From: Mycolicibacterium sp.
Lineage (GTDB): Bacteria > Actinomycetota > Actinomycetes > Mycobacteriales > Mycobacteriaceae
Reading direction: 5' to 3'
Length of the DNA: 64,000 bases
Assembly: GCF_016462545.1 (NCBI RefSeq)
Contig: NZ_JAEMTA010000025.1
Span: forward strand, 1-64,000
Shown: positions 43,216 to 52,374 of the stretch, one piece after another
How positions within the stretch are numbered: position 1 is the first letter of the stretch
Layout of the letters: every line of letters starts with the position of its first letter
Program-made: the position numbers and the translations under genes
Notes under the pieces: generated by a model
What the model saw: only the letters and a program-made list of their open reading frames with translations
Told to the model about the DNA's origin: nothing
Database searches by the model: none

Positions 43216-43742
43216 TGCTGCCCTTCCTCGATAGTCGTTACCACCCAACGGGTTCCGCTCTCTATGGGCGTCTTGCCGTCGGGACCCGTGGACTTGACGT
43301 TGGTCGCCACCAGGATGTCGGCGCTGCCGTTGTCATTCCACCGCTGAACTCCGGCCTCCTGGACGACGCCGGTGGTTGGCTCGGCCCGCGCGACCTGTAT
43401 CACGATGTCGTTCAGCTTCTCCTTGAACGACTTCGAGAAGTCGCCCGTGCCCTGCGCGAGGATCCGATCCGCATAGTCGTTGGCGTGGAACGGATCCAGC
43501 GACGTGTACTCCGTCATGAAGCCACGCACGTAGAAGAGTGCGGCGGCGTCCCGGTCCTCGGTCTTGGTGAAGCTCACGTGACCCACGAGGATGAACACAC
43601 TGCCCGCGATCGCGGCGGCCGCGAGCACGAAGGACAGCAGGGCGGTGACCGGGAGGCCCCACCGCAGCGGAGCCTTCGGGCCGGCGGCGTCCACGGCGAA
43701 GAAGTCCCGCTCCTTCTCGTCGACCTTGCGACGTGGGCTCAT
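43182..43742 (-). CDS. mas1C: Mce-associated membrane protein (Rv0177-like)
   Basis: The 186-residue product has a short basic N-terminus (MSPRRKVDEKERDFF), one membrane segment (LPVTALLSFVLAAAAIAGSVFILVG) and an external NTF2-like domain ending GTRWVVTTIEEGQQWKISQL. ATG 43742 overlaps the mas1B stop as ATGA, which excludes the much longer open frame upstream. An accessory subunit of the Mce1 lipid importer. Confidence 0.87.
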   Translation of the reverse strand: MSPRRKVDEKERDFFAVDAAGPKAPLRWGLPVTALLSFVLAAAAIAGSVFILVGHVSFTKTEDRDAAALFYVRGFMTEYTSLDPFHANDYADRILAQGTGDFSKSFKEKLNDIVIQVARAEPTTGVVQEAGVQRWNDNGSADILVATNVKSTGPDGKTPIESGTRWVVTTIEEGQQWKISQLIQVI

Positions 43743-44779
43743 CGGCCGGCTCCCCTGGGCTGAGGTGGCGGCGGGGGCTGCGGTGGCTGCGGCTGTGTCT
43801 GCGGCGCACCGTTCTGACCCGTCAGCGGCTTCTTCAGCACGGTGAGCACCGCGACCTGCCAGCGGCCGTTCGACTTCTCGAAGTCCGCGCGCACGGTTGC
43901 GGTGATGAACTTCAGGCTGTTCGGGTCCGATCCGCGTTGACCTTGCAGCGCCAGCAGCACGGCCGCGCGATCGGTGGTCGCGGACAGCACTGCGCTGCTG
44001 ACCGCCCAGTATTCGTTGTCGGTGACCCCGGACTTCTGCACGGCCTGCTGCTGCTGAATCAGCTGCGGGCGGTAACCGTCGGTGGCCAGCGCCTGTGCTC
44101 GCGCGAAGTCGTCGGCGACGCTCTTGGTGCCGTAGCTCAGCAGCTGCTCGACGATCCTGGGGCCCTGTTCGGCGATCTCGGTTCTCGCCTGTTCGAGGGC
44201 GCGGTCCTGCCGATACACCTGCAGATAGCCCAGCCCGCCACCCGCCGCACTCACCACGGCAGCGGCGATCAGCACACCGCCGGCGATCCGCCGGACGTTG
44301 CGCCGGGGCGCATCGATCGGATCGACCACGCGAACTTCGGTGCGCACCAACAGGTCCGCGAACGTCCGGTTCCGCTTGTCCCACAGCGGCCACAGCCAGC
44401 CGACGAACAGCGCAGCGGTGTCCAGGAGATGCGCCAGGTCGCGCGCCAGCAACCTGAGGCTGCCCGCGGACTCACCGTTCGCGGTCGTGACCCGGATCCC
44501 GGTGACCGCGCGCCCCACCGTCCATCCCGTGACCGAAGGCAGCAGCCACCGATTGACGAACGTCGCCAACAGCGCCACCGCCAGGATGCCCATGAACACC
44601 CACCACAACCAGCCGCCGGCGGCGGTCGTGTAGGCCAGGACCGCCATGGTGGCGATCACCGCTACCCCGGGTAGGACGTCCACTGCGATCGCGCCGGCCC
44701 GCGCCTGCCACGAGGCGAGGCGGGGTGCAGCGTCCTCGGACGTCGCCAGGTCGGTGTCTTCGTCGAGCAATGCCGTCAC
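43739..44779 (-). CDS. mas1B: RDD-domain Mce-associated membrane protein (Rv0176-like)
   Basis: The 346-residue protein starts with an RDD-type membrane domain (ASWQARAGAIAVDVLPGVAV; WTVGRAVTGIRVTTANG; WDKRNRTFADLLVRTEV). A further membrane segment follows, then a Mas-type external domain and a Gln/Pro-rich C-terminus (PQTQPQPPQPPPPPQP). GTG 44779 overlaps the mas1A stop as GTGA. It is thought to work with the Mce1 complex in the envelope. Confidence 0.87.
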   Translation of the reverse strand: MTALLDEDTDLATSEDAAPRLASWQARAGAIAVDVLPGVAVIATMAVLAYTTAAGGWLWWVFMGILAVALLATFVNRWLLPSVTGWTVGRAVTGIRVTTANGESAGSLRLLARDLAHLLDTAALFVGWLWPLWDKRNRTFADLLVRTEVRVVDPIDAPRRNVRRIAGGVLIAAAVVSAAGGGLGYLQVYRQDRALEQARTEIAEQGPRIVEQLLSYGTKSVADDFARAQALATDGYRPQLIQQQQAVQKSGVTDNEYWAVSSAVLSATTDRAAVLLALQGQRGSDPNSLKFITATVRADFEKSNGRWQVAVLTVLKKPLTGQNGAPQTQPQPPQPPPPPQPRGAGR

Positions 44780-45426
44780 GAGGTGACCTGGTCCAGTCGG
44801 TTGATCTTGTAGGTGCCGTCGGCGGGGGCCATGTTCACCCGAAGCCGGTAGCCCTGCTCCTGGTCGGCGGCCTGAGAGTTGGTCACCTTCACCCGCACCG
44901 CCACCAGGATGTCCACCGAACCGTCGTCGTTGTGCTTCTCGACGGCGCCGCGCATGTCCGCCACCTGGACCGAGACGTTCGCAGCCTGGTAGGCCTCGAC
45001 CAGCATGCTGGCGAACAGGTTGGCCTGGACACCGAAGTCGCCCGTGGCGCACTCGATGACCTTGGTCTGGCTGGCCGTCATGGCGGCGATGTTGGGCGCC
45101 TGCGTGGCCTCCACACAGTCCTTGGCGCGCTGCAGTGCGATCGCATCCTCACGGGCGATCGCCTCACTCTGATCGTGCGACTTGAGCGCGAGGTAACCGC
45201 CCACTGCCACACCCGCGGTCAGGACGAGCAACGCGAGGCAGATGGCGACGAGCCAACCTCGACCGAACCGCTCGGAGCGGCGGACCACGTCGGCCTCCGC
45301 CGGCACCTCGGTGGGCAGATCGTCTACTGATTGTTCGGATTGAGCGTCGGACTGGTCCGACGAGTCGGGTTCTCGAGGGATGTCTCCGGGGGGGTTCAGC
45401 CGGCTGGCGCCAGCATCTCCTTCCAT
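44776..45426 (-). CDS. mas1A: Mce-associated membrane protein (Rv0175-like)
   Basis: The 216-residue product has an acidic, disordered-looking N-terminus, one membrane segment (GWLVAICLALLVLTAGVAVGGYLAL) and an external Mas/NTF2-like domain with two Cys (AKDCVEA, VIECATG). The start at 45426 overlaps the end of mce1F by 31 bases, so the two are tightly coupled. First of four mas genes. Confidence 0.87.
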   Translation of the reverse strand: MEGDAGASRLNPPGDIPREPDSSDQSDAQSEQSVDDLPTEVPAEADVVRRSERFGRGWLVAICLALLVLTAGVAVGGYLALKSHDQSEAIAREDAIALQRAKDCVEATQAPNIAAMTASQTKVIECATGDFGVQANLFASMLVEAYQAANVSVQVADMRGAVEKHNDDGSVDILVAVRVKVTNSQAADQEQGYRLRVNMAPADGTYKINRLDQVTS

Positions 45427-46946
45427 CCGTTTTCTCCTGGATCACTTGAGTTGGTGACGGAGTACTGGACTCCGTCGGGTCCGACGACCTGCCCGTTGGA
45501 CGGGGTGTAGACCGCCGTAGGGCCTGCTGCCGGAGTGTAGATGCACGGGTTGGGCTGCTGGCCACTGCAGGCGACAGTGCCCTGGCCAGGGGCCGTCAAC
45601 GGGTCACTCATCGGAGACGGCGGCGGCGGCAACTGATCGGCAGGCAAGGGGTTCAAGCCGTTGTTGATCGTCGGTGCCGGCACCACGTAACCGGGCTTGA
45701 CCGGTTGGTCGCAGCGCGCGCCCGCGGCAGGGCAGGTGAGGATCTGGTTGGGATCCCCGTACCACGGGTTGGTGCCCATCGGCTCGTACGGCGTGTTGCT
45801 GCGGCACTCCTCCGGGGTGGCCGCGCGCTTGCCAGGCACGTCCGCACACGGATAGTTGCGGGCACCACGAACGACGTTGCCCTGGAAGTCCTTCGGGATC
45901 TTGCAGTACAACCCGTCGGGCAGTGGCTTGGTGCTGGTGTCGGCAGGGGACCGCCATTCCGACGCGGGCAGGAAGCCCGTGAGGCAGGGTGGCGGCTGGT
46001 TGATCGACAGGCCGAAGTGCAACAGACCTTCGCCCTCGAAGATGGTGCCCGCCTGAGCGATGGTCGCGCCCTGGGGCAGGATCACCAGCGCCTGCTCGAG
46101 ACCCTTGTGGTAGCGCTTGAGCAGATCGTTGACGATCGCGAGGTTCGCCAGGGTCTGCGGAAGGGCCTCCCGCACGTCACCGAAGACCGCATTGAGCTGA
46201 TCGGCCGTCGGTGCGGCCTGCTGGAGCCCGCTGCGCAACGCCTGGTCCTGTTCGGCGGTCTGCGACGTGATCGTGTTCAGATTCCGGGCCCACTGCGAGA
46301 TCGCGTCACCCGACTGGACCTGGCTGTCCAGGATCGGCGTCGAGTTGGTGATGATGTCGTTGACCGGCCCCAGGTTGTCCTTGAAGTCGCTCGCGATGGC
46401 CGTCGTCGAATCCACCAGTCGCTGCAGCGCAGGGCCGAGTCCGCCGACCGCCTGCGACGTCTCCGTCAACAGCGAGTCGATCTTCTCCTTCGGAAGCACC
46501 GCGAGACCCTTGTTGGCGGCGTCCAGGGCGGGGCCGACCTCGCTGGGCACCGTGCCGTTCAGAATCGTCGAGCCCGCAGCCAGGTACTGACCCGGCTTGG
46601 CCGAGGTCGACACCAGGTCGAGGTACTGCTCGCCGATCGCCGAGACGGAGTGCACGTTTGCCGTGGCATCGGCCGGGATCTTGTAGTTGCTGTCGATGCT
46701 CATCGTGGCAACCACGCCGGTCTCGGTGGGCTTGACGTCGGTGACCTTGCCGATCTGCGTACCGAGGTACGTCACGTTGGCCGTCGAGTAGAGGCCACCC
46801 GACCGGGGCAACTGGGCCTTCAGCTCGTACTGCCCGATGCCCGCCACACTGGGCAGACGCAGGTAGTACCAGCCGAGGACCACCAACGCGATGATCGTCA
46901 GAATCGAGAAGATCACCAGCTGAATCTTGACGAAGCGGGTCAGCAT
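45396..46946 (-). CDS. mce1F: Mce1F, MCE-domain subunit of the Mce1 lipid importer
   Basis: The 516-residue protein has one N-terminal membrane anchor (LVIFSILTIIALVVLGWYYL), an MCE domain (about 38-115, QYELKAQLPRSGGLY) and a long helical region. The Cys-containing C-terminal region ends in a Pro-rich tail. Six Mce subunits form a tunnel carrying fatty acids or mycolates across the periplasm. It starts 3 bases after mce1E. Length is close to that of M. tuberculosis Mce1F. Confidence 0.93.
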   Translation of the reverse strand: MLTRFVKIQLVIFSILTIIALVVLGWYYLRLPSVAGIGQYELKAQLPRSGGLYSTANVTYLGTQIGKVTDVKPTETGVVATMSIDSNYKIPADATANVHSVSAIGEQYLDLVSTSAKPGQYLAAGSTILNGTVPSEVGPALDAANKGLAVLPKEKIDSLLTETSQAVGGLGPALQRLVDSTTAIASDFKDNLGPVNDIITNSTPILDSQVQSGDAISQWARNLNTITSQTAEQDQALRSGLQQAAPTADQLNAVFGDVREALPQTLANLAIVNDLLKRYHKGLEQALVILPQGATIAQAGTIFEGEGLLHFGLSINQPPPCLTGFLPASEWRSPADTSTKPLPDGLYCKIPKDFQGNVVRGARNYPCADVPGKRAATPEECRSNTPYEPMGTNPWYGDPNQILTCPAAGARCDQPVKPGYVVPAPTINNGLNPLPADQLPPPPSPMSDPLTAPGQGTVACSGQQPNPCIYTPAAGPTAVYTPSNGQVVGPDGVQYSVTNSSDPGENGWKEMLAPAG

Positions 46947-46949
46947 CGC

Positions 46950-48101
46950 TCACTCACCTCTCTCGACCAGCGGTCCGCCCGGTGCATTGTGCGGATTCGG
47001 GGTGAACCGCACGTCCGGGATCATCGTGCTCGGATCGCGGCCCCACGACTGTTCCAGGGCCCGAAGCATGCCGGACACACCGGTCCCGCTCAGGAAGCCA
47101 TTGTCGATCGCGGACAACGTCAGGTCGACGTTGAGGGACACGTTGATGAAGTCGCCGCGGATCGCCTTCGGCACGTTCTCGATGCTGAACGGCGCCGTTC
47201 CGATCACCTTCAGCGCACCGAGGAGGTACGGGGACGCCTTGCCCAGCTGGACGAGCGGCCGCTGCAGGTTCTTCAGGTTGGCCGTGATGTCCGGATTCGC
47301 CTGCGACAGCGCATCATTGGTGGCCTTGCTGACGCGACCGAGTGCGCTCACCGCGTCGGCGAACAGGTCCCTGGTATCCGCGAAGTGCTTGATCAGCGGC
47401 GGGAACTCGGTGAGGACGCGATCCAGGGTGTCGTTGCGCTGCGCCACGATGGCCAGGAGCCGGTTCGTCGAATCGATCGCCCGGGTGATGTCCTGGCGCT
47501 GGTCGTTGAGCGAGGCGGTGAACGTATCCAGGCGGCCCAGGAACTCGCGGATCTGATCCCCGCGGCCGGTGAGGATGTTGGCCACCTCGGTCTGGATGAC
47601 CTCGAGGTTCGGGATGCCGCCGCCAGTGAGGATGGTGCCGATGCTGGCCAGCGTCCGCTCCGTCGTGGGGAACGCGCTCGCGTGGTCGAGCGGAATGGTG
47701 TCGCCGCTCTTCAGCAGCGGGCCCGACGAGTCCGCGGGCGGGTTCAGTTCGACGTGCTGAGAACCGAGCAGCGATGTCTGCCCGATCGCGGCCCTGGTGT
47801 CGGCGGGCAGTTTCAGGCCCGGTTCGACGTCCAACGTCAACGTGGCAACCCAGTTCTTCAACTCGATCGCCCGCACGCTGCCGACGAACACGTCGGCGAC
47901 GCGGACGCGGCTGTTCACGTTGAGCGCCAACGTGTCCGGCATCTGCACGTAGATCGTCATGCTGTCGGCACCGGTCCCGGCGCCACCGGGCACCGGAACG
48001 TTGGCGATGCCCTTCCAGCCGCACGACGTCAGGATCAAGCCCGCGGCGAGCAGTGCTCCACCGCGCTTGACGACGGTCCTCAACTTCATTCGCGTGCGCA
48101 T
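46950..48101 (-). CDS. mce1E: Mce1E lipoprotein (LprK), MCE-domain subunit
   Basis: The 383-residue product carries a lipoprotein signal (GGALLAAGLILTSCG), so it is anchored by lipid rather than by a helix, as in all Mce E subunits. The MCE domain follows (MTIYVQMPDTLALNVNSRVRV), then a helical region with LASIGTILTGGGIPNLEV. The ATG shares one base with the mce1D stop (TAATG), allowing translational restart. Confidence 0.93.
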   Translation of the reverse strand: MRTRMKLRTVVKRGGALLAAGLILTSCGWKGIANVPVPGGAGTGADSMTIYVQMPDTLALNVNSRVRVADVFVGSVRAIELKNWVATLTLDVEPGLKLPADTRAAIGQTSLLGSQHVELNPPADSSGPLLKSGDTIPLDHASAFPTTERTLASIGTILTGGGIPNLEVIQTEVANILTGRGDQIREFLGRLDTFTASLNDQRQDITRAIDSTNRLLAIVAQRNDTLDRVLTEFPPLIKHFADTRDLFADAVSALGRVSKATNDALSQANPDITANLKNLQRPLVQLGKASPYLLGALKVIGTAPFSIENVPKAIRGDFINVSLNVDLTLSAIDNGFLSGTGVSGMLRALEQSWGRDPSTMIPDVRFTPNPHNAPGGPLVERGE

Positions 48102-49735
48102 TAGCCGGCTCCTGCTTCAGCTGGCAGCGGTGGTCCGGCCGGCGCGGGTGCGGCGGCGGGGGCGGGTCCGGCCGCGGGCGTGATCGCGCCCAGCGGATCG
48201 CCCGGGAGCACGCCGGGGGCCGGTGCCGGGGGCGGACCCGGCTGCGGGTACCACGGCGGCGGGAGCGGACTGTTCTCGCCGTAGGCGTTCGGCGGCCCGG
48301 GGAGCCTGCCGTCGTTCACTCCGAACGCGTACGGCGCAGGCGGTGCGACGATGTCCGGTCCACCCATGAGCTCCGACAGCGATTCCGGAGTCAGCATGTT
48401 CTGCGTGAACGGCTGCACCTCGACGCCCTGCATGCCGGGGGCCACCGTCCAGCCCGGCTCGTGGTTGCCGTGGGAGAACAGCGTGTCCCGCGAGAAGACG
48501 CCGGGCACGGTCGTGTCCTTGTACCCCGGCGGCGGTTGTAGCCGCGGCTCGGAGTACGCGATCTGCTTGGGCAGCGTCATGGCCGTGTTGAACTGGTTCA
48601 GGCCGAACGGCGGGTAGTTGAACTTGGTGGCGTCCAGGATCGGCGCCAGGTACTGGGCACAGAGTTCCGCCGAATCCTGGTAACCCAGTCGGCTGCCCGC
48701 CTGGATCGCGCTGCACAGGAACTGCATCGGGTTGGCGTAGTTGTTGATCGTCGGCAGACCGACGATGCCGCCCGCGTTCGGCGAGGCGATGTTGACGATG
48801 TTCGCCGCGAGGTTCGGGTAGGCGTGCAGGCCTGTCTCGAGGCCCTTGCGTGGCTCCGGCTGCAGGATGGCGTTCGTCACGTCGGCCAGGTTGTTCACGT
48901 CCTGCGTCAGGACGGTCGCGTTCTGGTCGAGGAAGCCGCGGGTCGTGGTCAGCAGCTGGTTCAGATCCTGCACGGCAGTCGCCACTTCACGGTCGGTGTT
49001 GGTGAAGGAGTTGGTGAACTGCGCCAGGTTGTCGTTCAGCGCCACGAACTGCTGATCACTCTTGTAGAGCGCGTTGACGAAGAGCGCGAGGCTCTTCACC
49101 ACGCCGAAGAAGTCACCGCGACCGGAGTTCAGCGTGGTCAACGCCTCGGACAGGCTGTTCAGCGTCTTGTTGATCTGCTCGCCCTTGCCGGCGAGACCAT
49201 CGGAGAACGATTCGATGACGTCACCGAAGGGGCCCTTGGGCTGTTCCTTCGTGGGACCCAGGTCGGTCAGGATGCGATTGATCGAGTCGCGCAGTTCGTC
49301 GTACTCGACCGGCACCTGGGTGCGGTCCTGAGGGATGAGGGCGCCGCTTTCCATGACCGGGCCGCCGGTGTAGGGCGGTGCCAGCTGGATGGTGCGCGAC
49401 GCGACCAGGCTCGGGTTCAGGATCGATGCCGTGGCATTCGCCGGGACCTTGTACTTCGACTGGTAGTTGAAGGTCACCCGCATCTTGTCGCCATCGGGTT
49501 CGATCTTCTCGATCTTGCCGACCTGCACACCCATGATCTCGACCTTGTCGCCGGGATACAGCGCCAGGGTCTGCGGGAATTCGGCCACCACCGTGTTGGT
49601 GGTCAGCTTCTGATACAGCTGCCAGCCGAAGAACCCGGCGAGCAGGGCCGCGATCACGATGAGCGAGACGACGATCACGGAGGTCTTGGTCAGCGCGGGC
49701 AACTTCATGTTTCGGACGTTGAAGATCGTCGACAT
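48101..49735 (-). CDS. mce1D: Mce1D, MCE-domain subunit
   Basis: The 544-residue protein has an N-terminal membrane anchor (SVIVVSLIVIAALLAGFFGW), an MCE domain (TVVAEFPQTLALYPGDKVEI), a long coiled helical region and a Pro/Ala-rich C-terminal tail of about 70 residues. ATG 49735 is served by an AGGGGG ribosome site that includes part of the mce1C stop codon. Part of the heterohexameric Mce1 tunnel. Confidence 0.93.
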   Translation of the reverse strand: MSTIFNVRNMKLPALTKTSVIVVSLIVIAALLAGFFGWQLYQKLTTNTVVAEFPQTLALYPGDKVEIMGVQVGKIEKIEPDGDKMRVTFNYQSKYKVPANATASILNPSLVASRTIQLAPPYTGGPVMESGALIPQDRTQVPVEYDELRDSINRILTDLGPTKEQPKGPFGDVIESFSDGLAGKGEQINKTLNSLSEALTTLNSGRGDFFGVVKSLALFVNALYKSDQQFVALNDNLAQFTNSFTNTDREVATAVQDLNQLLTTTRGFLDQNATVLTQDVNNLADVTNAILQPEPRKGLETGLHAYPNLAANIVNIASPNAGGIVGLPTINNYANPMQFLCSAIQAGSRLGYQDSAELCAQYLAPILDATKFNYPPFGLNQFNTAMTLPKQIAYSEPRLQPPPGYKDTTVPGVFSRDTLFSHGNHEPGWTVAPGMQGVEVQPFTQNMLTPESLSELMGGPDIVAPPAPYAFGVNDGRLPGPPNAYGENSPLPPPWYPQPGPPPAPAPGVLPGDPLGAITPAAGPAPAAAPAPAGPPLPAEAGAG

Positions 49736-49747
49736 CTCTGTAGCCCC

Positions 49748-51346
49748 CTAACCTTGTGATCCGGGCGGAAGGAACGGCGGATTGCCGGGCAGCGGTTCGC
49801 CCGCGCCCCCCACCTGCGGACCGGGTCCCGGCGGCGGGATCGGGCCGACCAGTGCGGGCGGTGGCGGCGAGGTGCCGTCACCCTGCAGGGATCCCGGGGC
49901 GATGTACGGATCGGACGGACCGGGTGTGGCCGGAACCGTCCTGGCCCCGGGCGGACCCGGCGCGAACGGAGCAGCGGGAACGCCCTGCACGGGCGGCGAG
50001 AACTCACCGGGGAACGCGGCGCTGGGCACACCGGGAGCCGGCGGCGGCGCACCGGGGTTCGCGGGGGCGCCGAGCACGTCCGGCGGTCCATACGTGTTGG
50101 CGCCGTACGGGTTCGGTCCGAACGGTCCGTTCTCGGCACTCGCGCACGGCAGCGGGTTGCCCGGCGTGGGGAAGTTGCCCGGCCCCGGTGCGTACGAGCA
50201 CGGCGAGCCGGCGATCACGGCGGGACCGGGGTGCTCCGGCGTTCCCTCCAGCGGCGTCGGAGCAGGCGGCGGCGCACCGTTGGCCTGACGCTGACCGTTG
50301 GGATCCGGGTACCGGAACGACGGAAGCCCGGCGTTGCCCCAGAACTCCTCCGGACTGACGCCACGCTTCTTGAAGGCGGCGTCCACCCACGGCTGCAGAA
50401 TCCAGTAGGGCAGCAGGTTGACCAGCATGACCTTGAAGAACGGGCCCGAGGCGAGGGCTTCGGCCAGTGCCGCGGTGAACTTGCTGAGCGACGTGAGCGT
50501 GTCGGCCAGGTCGAACTTCCTGGCGACCAGCACGTCGCTGATGGTCTTCAGCTGGTTCAAGACCTTGTTCAGGTTCGGGTTGTCATCGATGAAACCCCTT
50601 ACCTGCGTGGAGAACTGGCCGACTCGCTCGAGCAACTGGCTCACCGCGTACGACCGCTCGTTGATGGCCGCCAGGAGAGTCTTGGCGTTGACCAACAGGT
50701 CGTTGATCTGGCCGCTGCGACTACCGAGCACGCCGGCGATCTTGTTGGCGTTGACCAGCAGTTGCTTGATGTCCTCGTCGCGCTTGCCGATGGTGTCGGA
50801 GAACTTCGCGACACCGTCCAGCGCCGCGCTCAGGTGCGGGTAGGTCTGATCGATGGTCTCCGACAACACGTTCAGCGACTTCTTGACGGACTGGGTGTCC
50901 CAGCCGGACGCCGCCTTGGTGACGTCGAAGAACGCGTCGTAGATCTGGTACGGCGTGGTGGTCTGGCCGAGTGGCAGCACGCCGTTGGCCCCCAGCGCCG
51001 TCGAACCCTTGGGTTCGATCTCGAGGTTCTTGCGGCCGAGGATGGTGTCGGTGCGGATGTTGGCGCGGCTCTCCGTGCCGATCTTCGTCCCGTCGAGCGT
51101 GTACCCGATGAGCACCTTGTCACCGTCGATCGCCAGCGACTGAACCTGGCCTACGTCGACGCCGGCGATGCGCACCTTGTCACCGGAGTTCAGTCCGCCG
51201 GTATCGCTGAACTGGGCGTAGTACTTCGGCTGGGCAAAGATCATCGGCACACTGGCGAAGCTCTGGCCAACGCCAATGACGAGCACCAGGATGATGATGC
51301 CTACCAGTCCGTTTCGGATCCGGTTGTCGCCTTCGATACTCCTCAT
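49748..51346 (-). CDS. mce1C: Mce1C, MCE-domain subunit
   Basis: The protein (532 residues from ATG 51346) has a membrane anchor (LVGIIILVLVIGVGQSFA), an MCE domain (YYAQFSDTGGLNSGDKVRIA), a helical region and a Pro/Gly/Ala-rich C-terminal tail of about 170 residues. ATG 51346 overlaps the mce1B stop as ATGA and is preferred to the ATG four codons upstream. The tail is probably disordered and exposed in the envelope. Confidence 0.92.
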   Translation of the reverse strand: MRSIEGDNRIRNGLVGIIILVLVIGVGQSFASVPMIFAQPKYYAQFSDTGGLNSGDKVRIAGVDVGQVQSLAIDGDKVLIGYTLDGTKIGTESRANIRTDTILGRKNLEIEPKGSTALGANGVLPLGQTTTPYQIYDAFFDVTKAASGWDTQSVKKSLNVLSETIDQTYPHLSAALDGVAKFSDTIGKRDEDIKQLLVNANKIAGVLGSRSGQINDLLVNAKTLLAAINERSYAVSQLLERVGQFSTQVRGFIDDNPNLNKVLNQLKTISDVLVARKFDLADTLTSLSKFTAALAEALASGPFFKVMLVNLLPYWILQPWVDAAFKKRGVSPEEFWGNAGLPSFRYPDPNGQRQANGAPPPAPTPLEGTPEHPGPAVIAGSPCSYAPGPGNFPTPGNPLPCASAENGPFGPNPYGANTYGPPDVLGAPANPGAPPPAPGVPSAAFPGEFSPPVQGVPAAPFAPGPPGARTVPATPGPSDPYIAPGSLQGDGTSPPPPALVGPIPPPGPGPQVGGAGEPLPGNPPFLPPGSQG

Positions 51347-52374
51347 TGCGGTGTGCACCTACCCGATGGCTGAGACCAGACCTTGACCGTGCGGACCGGA
51401 CCACCCGGCTGCAGACCGTTCAACTTGAGCGTGACGTCGCAGGCGTAGAAGTTGAAGAAGTCGCCGTAGATGCCGCCCGCGCGCCCGATGATCTTCAGGG
51501 CGGCGGGAATCTTGATCAGCGTGTCGTTCAACTGGTCCTTCTGGTCGACGAGCGGTTGCTGCAGGATCTCGAGGTTGGTGACCGTCTTCTGCAGTAGCGG
51601 GCGGTTCTCGCCGAGCAGGTCGGCGACCGATCCTGCCGCGTCGCTGATGTCGGCGACCGACGCCGCGATCGGATCGGCCCGGTTCTTCAGTCCGGTGACG
51701 AGCGTCTCGAAGTTCTTGACCGTGTCGTCGAACTGCTGCTGGTGCTTGACCGTCGTGGCGAGGACGGTGTTCAGGTTCTTGATGACCTCACCGATGGCCT
51801 GGTCGCGGTCGGCGAGCGCCGACGTGAGCGACGCGGTCTGGTCGAGGATGTCGTTGATGGTGCCGCCCTGGCCCTGGAAGATCGTGATGATCGACTGGGC
51901 GATGTTGTTGACCTTGTCGGGATCGAGGGCGCGGAACAGCGGCCGGAACCCGCCGATGAGCGCATCGAGGTCGAGCGCGGGTTCGGTGCGGCTGTCCGGA
52001 ATGGTGCCGCCGGCGGGAAGCTTCGTGTTGTCGTCGCCGCGCTTGAGCTCCAGGTAGCGGTCACCGATGAGGTTCAGGTAGCGGATCGACGCCGTCGTCC
52101 CCTGGAACAGTTGCAACGAGCGGTCGACGGCGAAGTTGACCTCGACCTCGTTGCCGCCGTTGATGAGGTTGACCTCGGAGACCTTGCCGACCTCAACGCC
52201 CGAGGCGCGGACGAACTGTCCGGCCCGCAGGCCGCTGGCGTTCTTGAAGATCGCCGTGTAGCCCGTGGTGCGGTCGAACCGCAACTGACCGAACACCACG
52301 ACGATGACCGCGGTGAACATCAGCAGCACCAGCGAGAGTGCGCCGAGCTTGATCGCTGTACCGGTGATTCTCAT
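51343..52374 (-). CDS. mce1B: Mce1B, MCE-domain subunit
   Basis: The 343-residue protein has an N-terminal anchor (LGALSLVLLMFTAVIVVVFG), an MCE domain (GYTAIFKNASGLRAGQFVRA) and a helical region, and ends without the long Pro-rich tail of its neighbours. ATG 52374 overlaps the mce1A stop by 4 bases. Length matches M. tuberculosis Mce1B. Confidence 0.93.
   Translation of the reverse strand: MRITGTAIKLGALSLVLLMFTAVIVVVFGQLRFDRTTGYTAIFKNASGLRAGQFVRASGVEVGKVSEVNLINGGNEVEVNFAVDRSLQLFQGTTASIRYLNLIGDRYLELKRGDDNTKLPAGGTIPDSRTEPALDLDALIGGFRPLFRALDPDKVNNIAQSIITIFQGQGGTINDILDQTASLTSALADRDQAIGEVIKNLNTVLATTVKHQQQFDDTVKNFETLVTGLKNRADPIAASVADISDAAGSVADLLGENRPLLQKTVTNLEILQQPLVDQKDQLNDTLIKIPAALKIIGRAGGIYGDFFNFYACDVTLKLNGLQPGGPVRTVKVWSQPSGRCTPQ

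Noticed and set aside
45705..48104. 799-codon plus-strand open frame across mce1E/mce1F
   Set aside because: It is antisense to well-supported mce genes. Long open shadow frames are normal in GC-rich coding DNA, and its translation is Arg/Gly/Val-rich without any domain.
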